Shown here piece by piece: positions 46,475 to 54,701 of a stretch of 64,000 bases of DNA; positions within the stretch are counted from its first letter, which is position 1, and every line of letters begins with the position of its first letter. The position numbers and the translations under genes are program-made. The notes under the pieces are model-generated. The model did no database searches and was not told the origin of the DNA. It was given only the letters and a program-made list of their open reading frames with translations. Origin of the DNA: Planomicrobium sp. Y74 (GTDB lineage: Bacteria; Bacillota; Bacilli; Bacillales_A; Planococcaceae); assembly GCF_003668635.1 (NCBI RefSeq), contig NZ_RCWH01000001.1, forward strand, positions 434,001 to 498,000. The letters run 5' to 3'.

Positions 46475-47115
46475 TCGTTGTCTGCATTCATTTTTTCAAT
46501 AAGATTATTTTTCATTTCATTGAACTGTTCAGTTTGCTCGTTGAATGCTGTAACAGCGTTTTGGACTTCTTTGTTCTTGTCATTTACTGTTACAGTCTTC
46601 TCTTGGAGAACCTGCAGTTCAGTTTCTTCGTTCGACAGCATTTCATAAAGTTCTTTTTGCTCAGCTGCTAATTCTTCATATGCTGTGACAAATTGTTCAT
46701 GGGCATCGAAACGTTCATGCATTTTAGTTTTCAAAGCTGTCAGATCGCTTTTCAGATCTTCGTCTTCTGTCTCTTCGATTACAGTATCAATTTCCTGGAA
46801 GGCTTCTTCAGCTGAATCCATTGATGCTTTTTCAGTCTCCAGCAGTTCAAGCCGCTGCTCCACAGAAGCAAGGGCTTCTTCAGCATTTGCTTTAACATCT
46901 TCCTGCTGCTCCTGGGTCAAAGCCATGATGGACTCGAATTTCTCCTGCTCTGCAGCTTCAAGTTCCTCCATTTCACTTTGAGTATCGCGATAATCACTCT
47001 CTGCTTCAAATGTTTCTTTCAGCACTGAATCCAGCTGCTCTTCTGTCGAAGGACCTGAACACGCGCTTAAAAGTAACGCACTTGATATTCCTGTTGCCAA
47101 TATGTATCTTTTCAA
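46471..47115 (-). CDS. ykyA: YkyA family coiled-coil lipoprotein
   Basis: A 214-aa exported lipoprotein: signal peptide with LLLSAC and Cys19, then an almost wholly alpha-helical, Glu/Gln/Lys-rich coiled coil (from about 25 to 210) including LEAAEQEKFESIMALTQEQQ. It matches the YkyA family, annotated as a putative cell-wall-binding lipoprotein. The gene stands between def and pdhA as in B. subtilis, with its own promoter. The molecular role is not established. Confidence 0.87.
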   Translation of the reverse strand: MKRYILATGISSALLLSACSGPSTEEQLDSVLKETFEAESDYRDTQSEMEELEAAEQEKFESIMALTQEQQEDVKANAEEALASVEQRLELLETEKASMDSAEEAFQEIDTVIEETEDEDLKSDLTALKTKMHERFDAHEQFVTAYEELAAEQKELYEMLSNEETELQVLQEKTVTVNDKNKEVQNAVTAFNEQTEQFNEMKNNLIEKMNADNE

Positions 47116-47142
47116 TCGAAACCCTCCTTATAACATGACTTA

Positions 47143-47171
47143 ACTATATTATGATGCTCAAAAAAATACAA
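47143..47171 (-). promoter_or_regulatory. Sigma-A-type promoter for ykyA
   Basis: Minus-strand TTGTAT (47166-47171), a 17-bp spacer and TATAGT (47143-47148), about 28 bases before the ykyA ATG. Confidence 0.65.
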
Positions 47172-47261
47172 CTGCCAATGTAAGCAATTTTTCTTTCACG
47201 GAATACTTGCAGTGCGTTATACTGATAGGCATATGAAAGTTGATTGAAAGGATTGAGTTAA

Positions 47262-47828
47262 GTGATTTTAATGAAAGATATCGTACGTGAAGGGCATCCG
47301 ACTCTTCGCCAGAGGGCAGAAGAAGTTAAATTCCCGCTGTCCGCCGAGGATAAAAAATTGGCAGAAGAGTTGATGGAATATGTTGTTAACAGCCAGGACG
47401 AAGAAATGATTGAAAAATACGACCTTCGCCCTGGTGTCGGAATAGCTGCACCACAAGTAAACGTGGCCAAACGGATTTTTGCCATTCATTTTGATGAGGA
47501 TTCCGGTGAAAATCTGAGCATCATTGCCATCAATCCGAAAATCGTAAGCCATTCCGTCGAAAAAGCATATTTGGCTTCAGGAGAAGGCTGCTTGTCTGTA
47601 GACCGGTCTATTCCCGGCTATGTCCCGCGCTATGCGAGAATAACCGTCAAAGCCTACGATCTTGAAGGCAAAGAATATAAAATGCGTCTAAAAGGTCTGC
47701 CGGCGATTGCATTCCAGCATGAATTGGATCATTTGAACGGCGTCATGTTCTTTGACCATATCAATCCCGAAAATCCATTCGCAGAAATTGAAAATGCTAT
47801 AGCCATCTCGAGGGATATAGAAGAATAA
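47262..47828 (+). CDS. def: Peptide deformylase
   Basis: Def removes the formyl group from nascent protein N-termini with a bound metal ion. The 188-aa protein has all three motifs: GVGIAAPQ at 58-65, EGCLS at 108-112 (metal Cys110) and QHELDHLNG at 152-160. The insertion between the first two motifs marks a type 2, Gram-positive form. The start is probably GTG at 47262, nine bases after AAAGGAT; ATG at 47271 is the alternative. Confidence 0.96.
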   Translation: MILMKDIVREGHPTLRQRAEEVKFPLSAEDKKLAEELMEYVVNSQDEEMIEKYDLRPGVGIAAPQVNVAKRIFAIHFDEDSGENLSIIAINPKIVSHSVEKAYLASGEGCLSVDRSIPGYVPRYARITVKAYDLEGKEYKMRLKGLPAIAFQHELDHLNGVMFFDHINPENPFAEIENAIAISRDIEE

Positions 47829-47833
47829 TAAAA

Positions 47834-48090
47834 AAACAGGCTGTCGAGAAATCATCAACTTCTACACTAGAAACAAGCTGATGCGTATATCTTATATTGA
47901 AAATGATCTTGAGATATGGAGCAAAACAGCGAAGACTCCCAGGTGAGCAACGCCTTTCCGTGTCTCGAAGCTAGCGCAGCACTGCAGAAGCGCGAATAAA
48001 AAAGTGCTCCTGCAGTGCTGCGCACTTCGTCGCAAAGGCATATCCTCGCAGGCGTCGGCTAATGCCTTCGGAGCTGTATTGCGTAATATC
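47834..48090 (+). repeat. Family A intergenic repeat, copy A3 with outer arm
   Basis: The core at 47913-48090 runs from GATATGGAGCAAAACAGC to AGCTGTATTGCGTAATATC. Its inner palindrome CACTGCAG-AAGCGCGAA / GTGCTCCTGCAGTGCTGCG is strong. The 5' flank GGCTGTCGAGAAATCATCAA also occurs, inverted, near copy A5. With the following terminator it explains the 333-base gap after def. Confidence 0.75.
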
Positions 48091-48118
48091 GGTTTCTTAT
48101 TTTTCTTTTCAACAAGCT

Positions 48119-48154
48119 GAAAGGCTGGCGGAATTTATCCGCCAGCCTTTTGTG
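48119..48154. terminator. Terminator between def and the HAD phosphatase gene
   Basis: AAAGGCTGGCGGA pairs with TCCGCCAGCCTTT around ATTTA. T and A tails on both sides suggest bidirectional use. Confidence 0.88.
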
Positions 48155-48161
48155 TATAAAA

Positions 48162-48932
48162 TTATATTAAGCCCAGATGGGAAAACGCTTTTGCCAAACC
48201 ATCTTCATCCACATGATCTGTAATGTAGGAAGCGACTCCTTTCGTTTCCGGATGGCCGTTATCCATCGCAACACTGTATCCTGCCACTTGCATCATCTGC
48301 AGATCATTAAGGCCATCACCAAAAGCGATCGTTTCTTCGATGGAATGTCCGGTAGCGGCAATCAGCTTTCTTATGCCGCTTGCCTTTGACCCGCCTTTTG
48401 GAAGAATGTCGCAAGAGACCCGGTGCCAGCGCACAAACTGGAAGTCTTTGAATTTTTCATGATATTGGGCTTCTTCTTCTTTTGTACAAAAAACGAGCGA
48501 TTGATAGATATCATTGTCCAAGTGAAAATTCCGCTCCGTCACTGGATGAGGAAATTTTAAACTTTTCAAGCTTTCGTCGATATCAGGATGGTAGTCAATG
48601 GAAGAAATCATTTTTTGGCTGTTCATGAAAACCAGCGGATGGTCTCTTTCCTCGGCAAAGTGTACAACTTCTTCAAGCATTGCAGGGTCCAACGCCTCGG
48701 TATGTATCACTTTTCCACTGTGGACGATATACTGGCCGTTAAAAGTGATGAATGTATCGATATTCAATTTCTCCAAAATGCTGGTAATCATAAAAGGTGC
48801 GCGACCAGTGGCGATCGCCAGTTCATGGCCATTTGTCCGAGCTTTTTGAAGAGCCTCAAAAGCCGAGGCCGGCAATTCCTTTTTTGAATTCAATAAAGTC
48901 CCATCAATATCCAGCAATAATAATTTTCCCAT
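48162..48932 (-). CDS. ykrA: Cof-type HAD superfamily phosphatase (YkrA-like)
   Basis: A 256-aa haloacid-dehalogenase phosphatase with a type IIB cap. DIDGTLLNSKKELP (8-21) carries the nucleophile Asp8 and Asp10, ATGRAPF is motif II, LPKGGSKASGIRKL supplies the motif III lysine and AFGDGLNDLQMMQVAGYSVAM the motif IV aspartates. Such enzymes hydrolyse sugar phosphates or flavin-related phosphates; the specific substrate is unknown. The ATG at 48932 follows GGAG at nine bases. Position between rpoY and def matches ykrA. Confidence 0.88.
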   Translation of the reverse strand: MGKLLLLDIDGTLLNSKKELPASAFEALQKARTNGHELAIATGRAPFMITSILEKLNIDTFITFNGQYIVHSGKVIHTEALDPAMLEEVVHFAEERDHPLVFMNSQKMISSIDYHPDIDESLKSLKFPHPVTERNFHLDNDIYQSLVFCTKEEEAQYHEKFKDFQFVRWHRVSCDILPKGGSKASGIRKLIAATGHSIEETIAFGDGLNDLQMMQVAGYSVAMDNGHPETKGVASYITDHVDEDGLAKAFSHLGLI

Positions 48933-48984
48933 AATTTCAGTCTCCAATCCATTGCCTGGCGGTGTCCGCCGGTCATTTCATTTC

Positions 48985-49013
48985 TTTACATTTGTCAGAA
49001 TTTACAGTATTAT
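48985..49013 (+). promoter_or_regulatory. Sigma-A-type promoter ahead of the short basic ORF
   Basis: TTTACA (48985-48990), a 17-bp spacer and TATTAT (49008-49013). The predicted start of transcription is at or just before the AAGGAG site of the 23-codon ORF, so the leader is short. Confidence 0.6.
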
Positions 49014-49034
49014 TTACATAAGGAGTGAGCAGCC

Positions 49035-49106
49035 ATGCTGAAGCGTTTGAAAAGAAAACTACTCAGAAGGCTTAATGGTATCATGAACAAAAAGAAAATA
49101 GCATAG
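49035..49106 (+). CDS. Short basic peptide ORF (23 aa), function unknown
   Basis: MLKRLKRKLLRRLNGIMNKK followed by KIA and TAG. The ATG is nine bases after AAGGAG (49020-49025), a promoter lies just upstream, and a hairpin with a T-rich tail follows. Ten of 23 residues are Lys or Arg and could form an amphipathic helix. I do not recognise it. It could be a peptide gene of its own or a leader for the rpoY-rnjA operon; the intact signals favour real translation. Confidence 0.5.
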   Translation: MLKRLKRKLLRRLNGIMNKKKIA

Positions 49107-49114
49107 CGATTATG

Positions 49115-49154
49115 GTCCTTCTTCCTAAAAAAGAAGGGCTATTCTTTATTTTAA
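49115..49154 (+). terminator. Candidate terminator after the short basic ORF
   Basis: CCTTCTT pairs with AAGAAGG around CCTAAAA and is followed by GCTATTCTTTATTTT. Weaker than other terminators here; it might act as an attenuator before rpoY. Confidence 0.5.
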
Positions 49155-49218
49155 AACAATGACATGATAATATAAAGAAAGTGAATTTATTTTGAACGTG
49201 GAAAAAGGAGAGCAAACT

Positions 49219-49431
49219 ATGATTTTTAAAGTTTATTACCAAGAGAACCGCAATGAGGTACCAGTTCGCGAAAATACCAAGAGTCTCTATGTTGAAGCTT
49301 CATCCGAGCGTGAAGTTAGAAACCACCTGAAAGACCGTAATTATAATATCGAGCTTGTCCAATTGCTCGAAGGCAGCCATCTTGAATACGAACAAGGCAG
49401 CCAAAACTATGAAGTTGAGAGCATCGACTGA
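49219..49431 (+). CDS. rpoY: RNA polymerase epsilon subunit (RpoY/YkzG)
   Basis: RpoY is the small epsilon subunit of RNA polymerase in Bacillota, resembling phage Gp2. The 70-aa product starts [20 protein letters not shown] and has [20 protein letters not shown] and an acidic end, the pattern of the family. The ATG at 49219 follows AAAGGAGA; a longer frame from 49192 would have no such site. It is immediately upstream of rnjA, the conserved arrangement. Confidence 0.93.
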   Translation: MIFKVYYQENRNEVPVRENTKSLYVEASSEREVRNHLKDRNYNIELVQLLEGSHLEYEQGSQNYEVESID

Positions 49432-49433
49432 TT

Positions 49434-51101
49434 ATGAAGTTCGTTAAAAATGATCAGACAGCCGTTTTCGCGCTCGGCGGACTGGGCGAAATCGGTAAAA
49501 ATACGTACGGTGTCCAATTCCAGGATGAAATCATCCTAATTGATGCCGGCATCAAATTCCCGGAAGACGATTTGCTCGGAATCGATTATGTTATTCCGGA
49601 TTACACTTATTTAGTAAAAAACGCTGATAAGATCAAAGGCCTTTTCATCACGCATGGCCACGAAGACCATATCGGCGGCGTAGCCTATCTATTAAAGAAA
49701 ATTAATATCCCGGTATACGGCGGCAAGCTCGCTTTAGGGCTCCTGCGCAAAAAACTGGAAGAGCACGGCCTTCTTCGCCAGACAAAAATGATTGAAATTG
49801 AAGAAGATGACGTTATTAAATTCCGTAAGACTTCTGTCAGTTTTTTCCGCGTCACCCACAGTATTCCGGATTCTTTCGGTATCGTTGTGAAAACGCCACC
49901 GGGCAACATCGTCCACACAGGAGATTTCAAGTTCGACTTTACTCCTGTCGGCGAACCGGCTAACCTTTTGAAAATGGCACAAATCGGCAGTGAAGGTGTT
50001 CTTTGCTTATTATCCGACAGCACAAATGCTGAACTTCCGGATTTCACTATGTCTGAACGCAAAGTCGGCGAAACAATCAAAGATATTATGCGCAAAGTTG
50101 AAGGTCGTCTAATTTTTGCAACTTTTGCCTCCAATATCTACCGACTTCAACAGGTTACTGATGAAGCTGTTGCACAAGGCCGGAAAATTGCTGTTTTCGG
50201 ACGCAGCATGGAAAATGCCATGACAATCGGCCGTGAACTTGGCTATATCAATGCACCGGAAGATGCTTTTATCGATACCCAGACTTTAAACCGCCTGCCT
50301 GCAAATGAAGCGCTTATTCTCTGCACAGGCTCACAAGGCGAACCAATGGCTGCACTTTCACGCATTGCCAGCGGCACACACCGCCAAATCCATATTCAGC
50401 CAAATGATACAGTCGTCTTTTCTTCTTCTCCAATTCCGGGGAATACGAGCAGCGTCAACCGAACAATCAACCTGTTGTTCCGTGCTGGCGCCAATGTAAT
50501 CCATGGTTCATTGAATAGCGTCCATACATCCGGACACGGTTCACAACCAGAGAATATGTTGATGCTGCGATTGATCAAACCGAAATACTTCATGCCGATC
50601 CACGGTGAATACCGTATGCAGAAGCAGCACGCACAATTGGCTATTGATTGTGACGTTCCAGCTGAAAATACATTCATCATGGAAAATGGTGATGTCCTGG
50701 CTCTTGGAGCTGATGAAGCTTCGGTTGCGGGACGCATCCCTTCCGGAGACGTTTATATCGACGGCAGCGGCATTGGCGACATCGGCAATATCGTTCTTCG
50801 CGACCGCCGTGTACTTTCCGAAGAGGGATTGGTCATTGTAGTAGTCAGCGTTGACATGAAAAATAATAAAATGGTATCTGGCCCGGACATCATCTCCCGC
50901 GGTTTTGTCTACATGAGAGAATCCGGAACGATGATTTATGAAGCCCAGCAAATGCTGAACCGCCATTTGAAAAAGAAAATCCACGGCAAAGATACAGATT
51001 GGCCTGAACTGAAGAATGACATTTCAGATGTTCTTGGACCATACCTGTACGAAAAAACAAAACGCCGTCCGATGATTCTTCCGGTGATAATGGAAGTCTA
51101 A
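49434..51101 (+). CDS. rnjA: Ribonuclease J1
   Basis: RNase J1 is a 5'-to-3' exo- and endoribonuclease central to mRNA decay and rRNA maturation. The 555-aa protein is a metallo-beta-lactamase with HGHEDHIGG at 74-82, the beta-CASP features CTGSQGEP and SSPIPGN, and HTSGHGSQ plus MPIHGEYR near the C-terminal side. It starts two bases after the rpoY stop, without a strong ribosome site of its own, and so is probably coupled to rpoY translation. It ends at a strong terminator. Confidence 0.97.
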   Translation: MKFVKNDQTAVFALGGLGEIGKNTYGVQFQDEIILIDAGIKFPEDDLLGIDYVIPDYTYLVKNADKIKGLFITHGHEDHIGGVAYLLKKINIPVYGGKLALGLLRKKLEEHGLLRQTKMIEIEEDDVIKFRKTSVSFFRVTHSIPDSFGIVVKTPPGNIVHTGDFKFDFTPVGEPANLLKMAQIGSEGVLCLLSDSTNAELPDFTMSERKVGETIKDIMRKVEGRLIFATFASNIYRLQQVTDEAVAQGRKIAVFGRSMENAMTIGRELGYINAPEDAFIDTQTLNRLPANEALILCTGSQGEPMAALSRIASGTHRQIHIQPNDTVVFSSSPIPGNTSSVNRTINLLFRAGANVIHGSLNSVHTSGHGSQPENMLMLRLIKPKYFMPIHGEYRMQKQHAQLAIDCDVPAENTFIMENGDVLALGADEASVAGRIPSGDVYIDGSGIGDIGNIVLRDRRVLSEEGLVIVVVSVDMKNNKMVSGPDIISRGFVYMRESGTMIYEAQQMLNRHLKKKIHGKDTDWPELKNDISDVLGPYLYEKTKRRPMILPVIMEV

Positions 51102-51110
51102 GAAGACATT

Positions 51111-51143
51111 AAAAAGGAGGTCCCGATATGGGACCTCCTTTTT
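51111..51143 (+). terminator. Rho-independent terminator after rnjA
   Basis: GGAGGTCCC pairs with GGGACCTCC around GATAT, with five A residues before and five T residues after. A near copy lies at 51651-51683. Confidence 0.9.
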
Positions 51144-51179
51144 ATACTGGCAAAAAAACTTCAACTTCTGTAATCATTT

Positions 51180-51290
51180 CTTTCTAGAAGGATGCTTTCC
51201 GCGGGGAGCGGGTCTGAGCCTCCTCGATCGCTTCGAAAACCGATGCTCCTGCAGCGCAGCGATACAGGAGCACATCTTTGCCCTTCGCCG
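51180..51290. repeat. Degenerate GC-rich repeat fragment
   Basis: GATGCTTTCCGCGGGGAGC followed by GAGCCTCCTCG, then GATGCTCCTGCAGCGCAGCG. From memory this resembles a palindromic intergenic repeat common in Bacillales chromosomes (arms GAGGAGGCTC...CCGCGGAAAGC). Only one half is present. It lies between the rnjA terminator and copy A4 in a 600-base stretch without genes. Confidence 0.5.
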
Positions 51291-51384
51291 CCTGCTGCTA
51301 CATTTTATATCTGTAGAAACATATGAATATTTTTCTCGAAAAACCAAACTAGTTAGCTTTCTTCTTTATAGAAAGCGATTCTGA

Positions 51385-51614
51385 GATATGGAGCAAAACA
51401 GTGAGACTCCCAAGGGAGCAGAAATGGAGTTGGCTTTCCAACTCCGTTTCGAGCGAAGTGCTGAGATCCACTCGGGCGAAGGGGACCAAGACCGAGTTAG
51501 CTCAGCGCGAGCCAAGCGTGGCCGAAGACCTTCCGGCCGGCGCTTTGCGACGAAGCTAGCGCAGCGATGCAGGAGCACGGGTTTCAGGAAAGCGAAGCTG
51601 TTTTGCGTAATATC
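51385..51614 (+). repeat. Family A intergenic repeat, copy A4
   Basis: Runs from GATATGGAGCAAAACAGT to AGCTGTTTTGCGTAATATC. It contains the GGAGTTGG/CCAACTCC hairpin shared with A2, the AAGTGCTGAGATCCACTCGG and GAGTTAGCTCAGCGC modules of A1, and the GATGCAGGAGCACGG end shared with A5. The reading frames crossing it are not supported. Confidence 0.8.
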
Positions 51615-51650
51615 GATTACATATCTTTATTTCTTTCTAAACAAAATTGA

Positions 51651-51683
51651 AAAGGAGGTCCCAATACAGGACCTCCTTTTTTC
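51651..51683. terminator. Second, near-identical terminator hairpin flanking copy A4
   Basis: GGAGGTCCC pairs with GGACCTCC around AATACA and is followed by six T residues. It duplicates the rnjA terminator and probably also serves the convergent ktrC gene. Confidence 0.8.
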
Positions 51684-51700
51684 TCGTTCATATGAAAATA

Positions 51701-52360
51701 CTAATTCAACATCTTCTTCTCAAAACGGTTGATATCTGCATCTGACCCAATGATGATCAGAATATCCTGCAATTGGATCTCCATATCCGCTTGAGGTGAG
51801 ACAATGATATCCTTGCCCCGTTTGATGGCCACGATGTTAATACCGTAATTTGCACGGATATCCAGTCCGATCAGTGTAAAGCCGGCCAATCTTTCATTGG
51901 CCTTTACTTCCATGATCGAATGCTCATCTGACAGTTCAAGATAGTCCAGAACGTTATTTGAAAGCATATTATGCGCAATACGGATTCCCATGTCCCGCTC
52001 CGGATGCACTACTTTATCGGCGCCTATCTTATCAAGCACTTTCGCGTGATAATCGTTCTGTGCTTTTACGGTTATTTTTTTGACGCCAATTTCCTTCAGC
52101 ATCAGAGTTGTTAAAATACTGGCCTGAATATTCTCGCCAATGGCGACGATAACGTGTTCAAAATTACGGATACCAAGTGACTTCAGAACAGACTCATCGG
52201 TCGTATCAGCAACTACCGCCTGTGTCGCGATGCTCGCAAATTCATCCACTCTCTCCGTATCTTTATCGATTGCCATAACGTCAGCATCCTGTTCGATTAA
52301 TTCCCGGACGATGCTGCCTCCGAATCTTCCCAGCCCGATCACTACAAATTCCTTTTTCAT
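51701..52360 (-). CDS. ktrC: Potassium uptake regulatory subunit KtrC (TrkA/RCK family)
   Basis: KtrC is the cytoplasmic RCK subunit that gates a Ktr potassium channel in response to ATP/ADP and, in Bacillus, c-di-AMP. The 219-aa protein has the Rossmann motif VIGLGRFGGS (7-16), the nucleotide-binding aspartate in AIDKD, and a C-terminal RCK_C domain (about 135-219). The ATG at 52360 is chosen six bases after GGAGG and matches the MKKEF start of KtrC. The partner membrane subunit (KtrB/KtrD) is not in the window. Confidence 0.92.
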   Translation of the reverse strand: MKKEFVVIGLGRFGGSIVRELIEQDADVMAIDKDTERVDEFASIATQAVVADTTDESVLKSLGIRNFEHVIVAIGENIQASILTTLMLKEIGVKKITVKAQNDYHAKVLDKIGADKVVHPERDMGIRIAHNMLSNNVLDYLELSDEHSIMEVKANERLAGFTLIGLDIRANYGINIVAIKRGKDIIVSPQADMEIQLQDILIIIGSDADINRFEKKMLN

Positions 52361-52422
52361 ATCCATCCTCCAAATAGTTGCCGTAGCTATAGTTTACCAT
52401 ACAATTTCCGCTTCGCTAAACC

Positions 52423-52450
52423 ACAAAAAAACCCCGCTTAACGGCGGGGG
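52423..52450 (-). terminator. Terminator overlapping the end of the Cys-rich gene
   Basis: On the minus strand CCCCGC pairs with GCGGGG around CGTTAA, followed by seven T residues. The loop contains the stop codon of the upstream gene, so the first arm is coding. Confidence 0.82.
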
Positions 52451-52734
52451 TCCAACGGTCTTGTCGGGCGGTTTTCACAGTATTCACAGTCAATATCACT
52501 GCAGGCTTCTTCTCGCCATTCATTGCAGCTTGCACAATAGCTTGCATCAAATTCGTCATCGAATGTCAAAGGCGACAAGCAGTGGTGGCAGTATGTATGT
52601 ACTTCCATCCAATTGATGACTTTCTTGTTGGCTACGAGGTAAAGTCCTTGCTGGTCTTGTTTATAATTCATAATTGATGATTTTTGCACTGCCCGATGTT
52701 TCGGATCCAGGAAAAAATTCATTTTGTCATTCAT
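52438..52734 (-). CDS. Cys-rich, probable zinc-binding protein of unknown function
   Basis: A 98-aa protein with two CxxC pairs, Cys49/Cys52 (CHHC) and Cys67/Cys70 (CASC), a zinc-ribbon arrangement, followed by Cys78, Cys83 and Cys86 (CEYC). The N-terminal half (FFLDPKHRAVQKSSIM, LYLVANKKVINWMEVHTY) is not recognised. The ATG at 52734 is eight bases after AGGAG; a GTG at 52743 overlaps that site. No membrane segment or signal is present. Function cannot be assigned. Confidence 0.7.
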   Translation of the reverse strand: MNDKMNFFLDPKHRAVQKSSIMNYKQDQQGLYLVANKKVINWMEVHTYCHHCLSPLTFDDEFDASYCASCNEWREEACSDIDCEYCENRPTRPLDPRR

Positions 52735-52743
52735 TTTGGTCAC

Positions 52744-53039
52744 TCCTAAATTAGTGGACAGGCTATTTTCTGCGAACGAGATAGTCCTATTTATAACTGA
52801 TGTTTACATTATAATAAAATAATCTTTTTGCACTTTCTTTATAATAGTAAATTCACATGGAACATTGCAATAGATTCGAACCAATTAATTTAATTTATTT
52901 TCGCATTAATTTTCCATAAAGTGTTTGCATTGCTTTCAATCATGATAGTAAACTGTAAGTATATTATTAATAAACTTTAGTAACTAGAAGTTTGCTATTA
53001 ATAAACATACATAACTGCCCAAATAAGGGAGGAACCCGA
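52744..53039. promoter_or_regulatory. AT-rich control region upstream of the XRE-cupin regulator, with 31-bp-spaced direct repeats
   Basis: TATTAATAAAC occurs at 52965-52975 and again at 52996-53006, 31 bp apart (about three helical turns), just before the regulator ATG. This is a candidate operator for autoregulation. The rest of the region is AT-rich and I could not fix a promoter with confidence. Confidence 0.5.
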
Positions 53040-53579
53040 ATGAATATTGGTTCAAAAATCAAAAGTCTGCGTTTGAAAAACGGATTGACCCAGGAAGAAT
53101 TAGGCGAGCGAACGGATTTGAGCAAAGGGTTTATTTCCCAGCTGGAACGGGATATGAACTCCCCTTCCATCGAAACATTTTTCACCTTGTTGGAGGTATT
53201 GGGTACAACACCGAAGGAGTTTTTTGAAGATGCTGCCTCTCCGCAGGTGATCTATTCTTCCAAGGACCATCGTGTCCATAAAGATGAGGAATCCGGTTAT
53301 GAAGTCGACTGGCTTATCCCTACTTCCTATAAGAAGGAAATGGAACCGATTTATCTGACCTTGTTCGAGGAAGGCCAATATAAAAAGTTCGAACCATCCC
53401 AAGCGGAAACCTTCATCTATGTTCTTGAAGGCAAAGTACGGCTTGTTCTTGGCGATGAGGAATATATAGCCGTTGCTGGTGATTCCATCTATTACGAAGC
53501 TTCACAGCACCATCAATTATCGAATGCAGGGAAAGGCAAATGTGAAATGATCATCAGCGCCACCCACTCATATATTTAA
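53040..53579 (+). CDS. XRE family transcriptional regulator with C-terminal cupin domain
   Basis: A 179-aa regulator: an N-terminal XRE helix-turn-helix (about 5-60: IGSKIKSLRLKNGLTQEELG, then FISQLERDMNSPS) and a C-terminal cupin (about 105-177: AETFIYVLEGKVRLVLGDEEY). The layout is that of PuuR and other small-molecule-responsive repressors. It lies 15 bases upstream of potABCD on the same strand, so it most likely controls polyamine transport and is cotranscribed with it. GGGAGG precedes the ATG at 53040. Direct repeats upstream may be its operator. The ligand is not known. Confidence 0.88.
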   Translation: MNIGSKIKSLRLKNGLTQEELGERTDLSKGFISQLERDMNSPSIETFFTLLEVLGTTPKEFFEDAASPQVIYSSKDHRVHKDEESGYEVDWLIPTSYKKEMEPIYLTLFEEGQYKKFEPSQAETFIYVLEGKVRLVLGDEEYIAVAGDSIYYEASQHHQLSNAGKGKCEMIISATHSYI

Positions 53580-53594
53580 TCAGGAGGTAATAAA

Positions 53595-54701
53595 ATGTCC
53601 GGAAGTTCAATAATACGATTTGATAACGTTACACAAACATATGAAGGTGCAGGAAATGTATTGAATAATGTCAGCTTTGAGTTGCAGCGAGGAAAATTCT
53701 ATACACTTCTCGGCCCTTCAGGATGCGGCAAGACGACCATCTTGCGGTTAATCGCCGGTTTTATAAAGCCCACAAAAGGCGATATCTATATTGAAGGCGA
53801 AATTGTCAACGACTTCCCTGCCAATGAACGCCAGGTAAATACAGTGTTTCAGGATTATGCACTATTCCCGCATCTTAATGTTTTTGAGAATGTTGCATTC
53901 GGCCTCCGCGTCAAAAAACTGAAAAAAGCAGAAATCGATCAACGGGTACATGAAGCACTTGAATTCGTAAATCTGCATGGTTACGAGAAACGGAACATCG
54001 ATGAAATGTCAGGCGGCCAACGCCAGCGCGTGGCCATTGCCCGTGCCATCGTCAATGACCCGGAAGTCATTCTGCTGGATGAGCCGCTTTCTGCGCTGGA
54101 TCTGAAATTGCGGACAGAAATGCAATACGAACTTCGCGAACTTCAGCAGCGCCTGGGTAAAACTTTTGTGTTTGTCACCCACGACCAGGAAGAAGCACTT
54201 GCCATGTCTGATGAGATCTTTGTCATGAATGCCGGCGAAATCCAACAGAGCGGTACACCCATGGACATTTATGATGAACCCATCAACCGATTTGTTGCGG
54301 ATTTTATCGGGGAATCGAATATTGTAGATGCGGTAATGATCGATGATTATCGTGTCCGTTTTGCCAACCAGGAATTTGAATGCGTTGATCAGGGCTTAAA
54401 TAAAAATGAAAAAGTGGAAATTGTCATTCGTCCCGAAGATTTGCATATCACGCGCCTTCATAGAGGAAAAATTACTGTGACTGTGGACAGCCAATTATTC
54501 CGCGGTGTCCATTACGAAATCGCCACAATTGATGAAGTGGGCAATGAATGGCTTGTGCACTCCACAAAAAAAGTGGATGTTGGATCTAAAATCGGTTTGG
54601 ATTTTGAGCCGGAAGCCATCCATGTCATGAGGTTGAATGAATCTGAAGAGGCTTTTGATGCCAGACTTGAAGCTTATGGAGCAGCAGGCTATGAAAAGTA
54701 A
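53595..54701 (+). CDS. potA: Spermidine/putrescine ABC transporter ATP-binding protein
   Basis: PotA powers polyamine import. The 368-aa protein has Walker [10 protein letters not shown] at 40-48, the signature SGGQ at 139-142 ([15 protein letters not shown]), Walker B LLDEP at 160-164 and the H-loop THDQEEA, followed by a TOBE domain (about 280-355) with VIRPEDL. AGGAGG stands before the ATG. It is the first transport gene after the XRE-cupin regulator, and its 3' end overlaps potB. Confidence 0.95.
   Translation: MSGSSIIRFDNVTQTYEGAGNVLNNVSFELQRGKFYTLLGPSGCGKTTILRLIAGFIKPTKGDIYIEGEIVNDFPANERQVNTVFQDYALFPHLNVFENVAFGLRVKKLKKAEIDQRVHEALEFVNLHGYEKRNIDEMSGGQRQRVAIARAIVNDPEVILLDEPLSALDLKLRTEMQYELRELQQRLGKTFVFVTHDQEEALAMSDEIFVMNAGEIQQSGTPMDIYDEPINRFVADFIGESNIVDAVMIDDYRVRFANQEFECVDQGLNKNEKVEIVIRPEDLHITRLHRGKITVTVDSQLFRGVHYEIATIDEVGNEWLVHSTKKVDVGSKIGLDFEPEAIHVMRLNESEEAFDARLEAYGAAGYEK

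Noticed and set aside
48985..49218. Riboswitch or T-box upstream of rpoY
   Set aside because: The region contains only a short ORF and one small hairpin; no conserved T-box or ligand-binding motif is visible.
51388..51732. 114-codon plus-strand ORF across copy A4
   Set aside because: It runs through a repeat and a terminator, has no ribosome binding site, and its composition follows the repeat; no similar protein is recognised.
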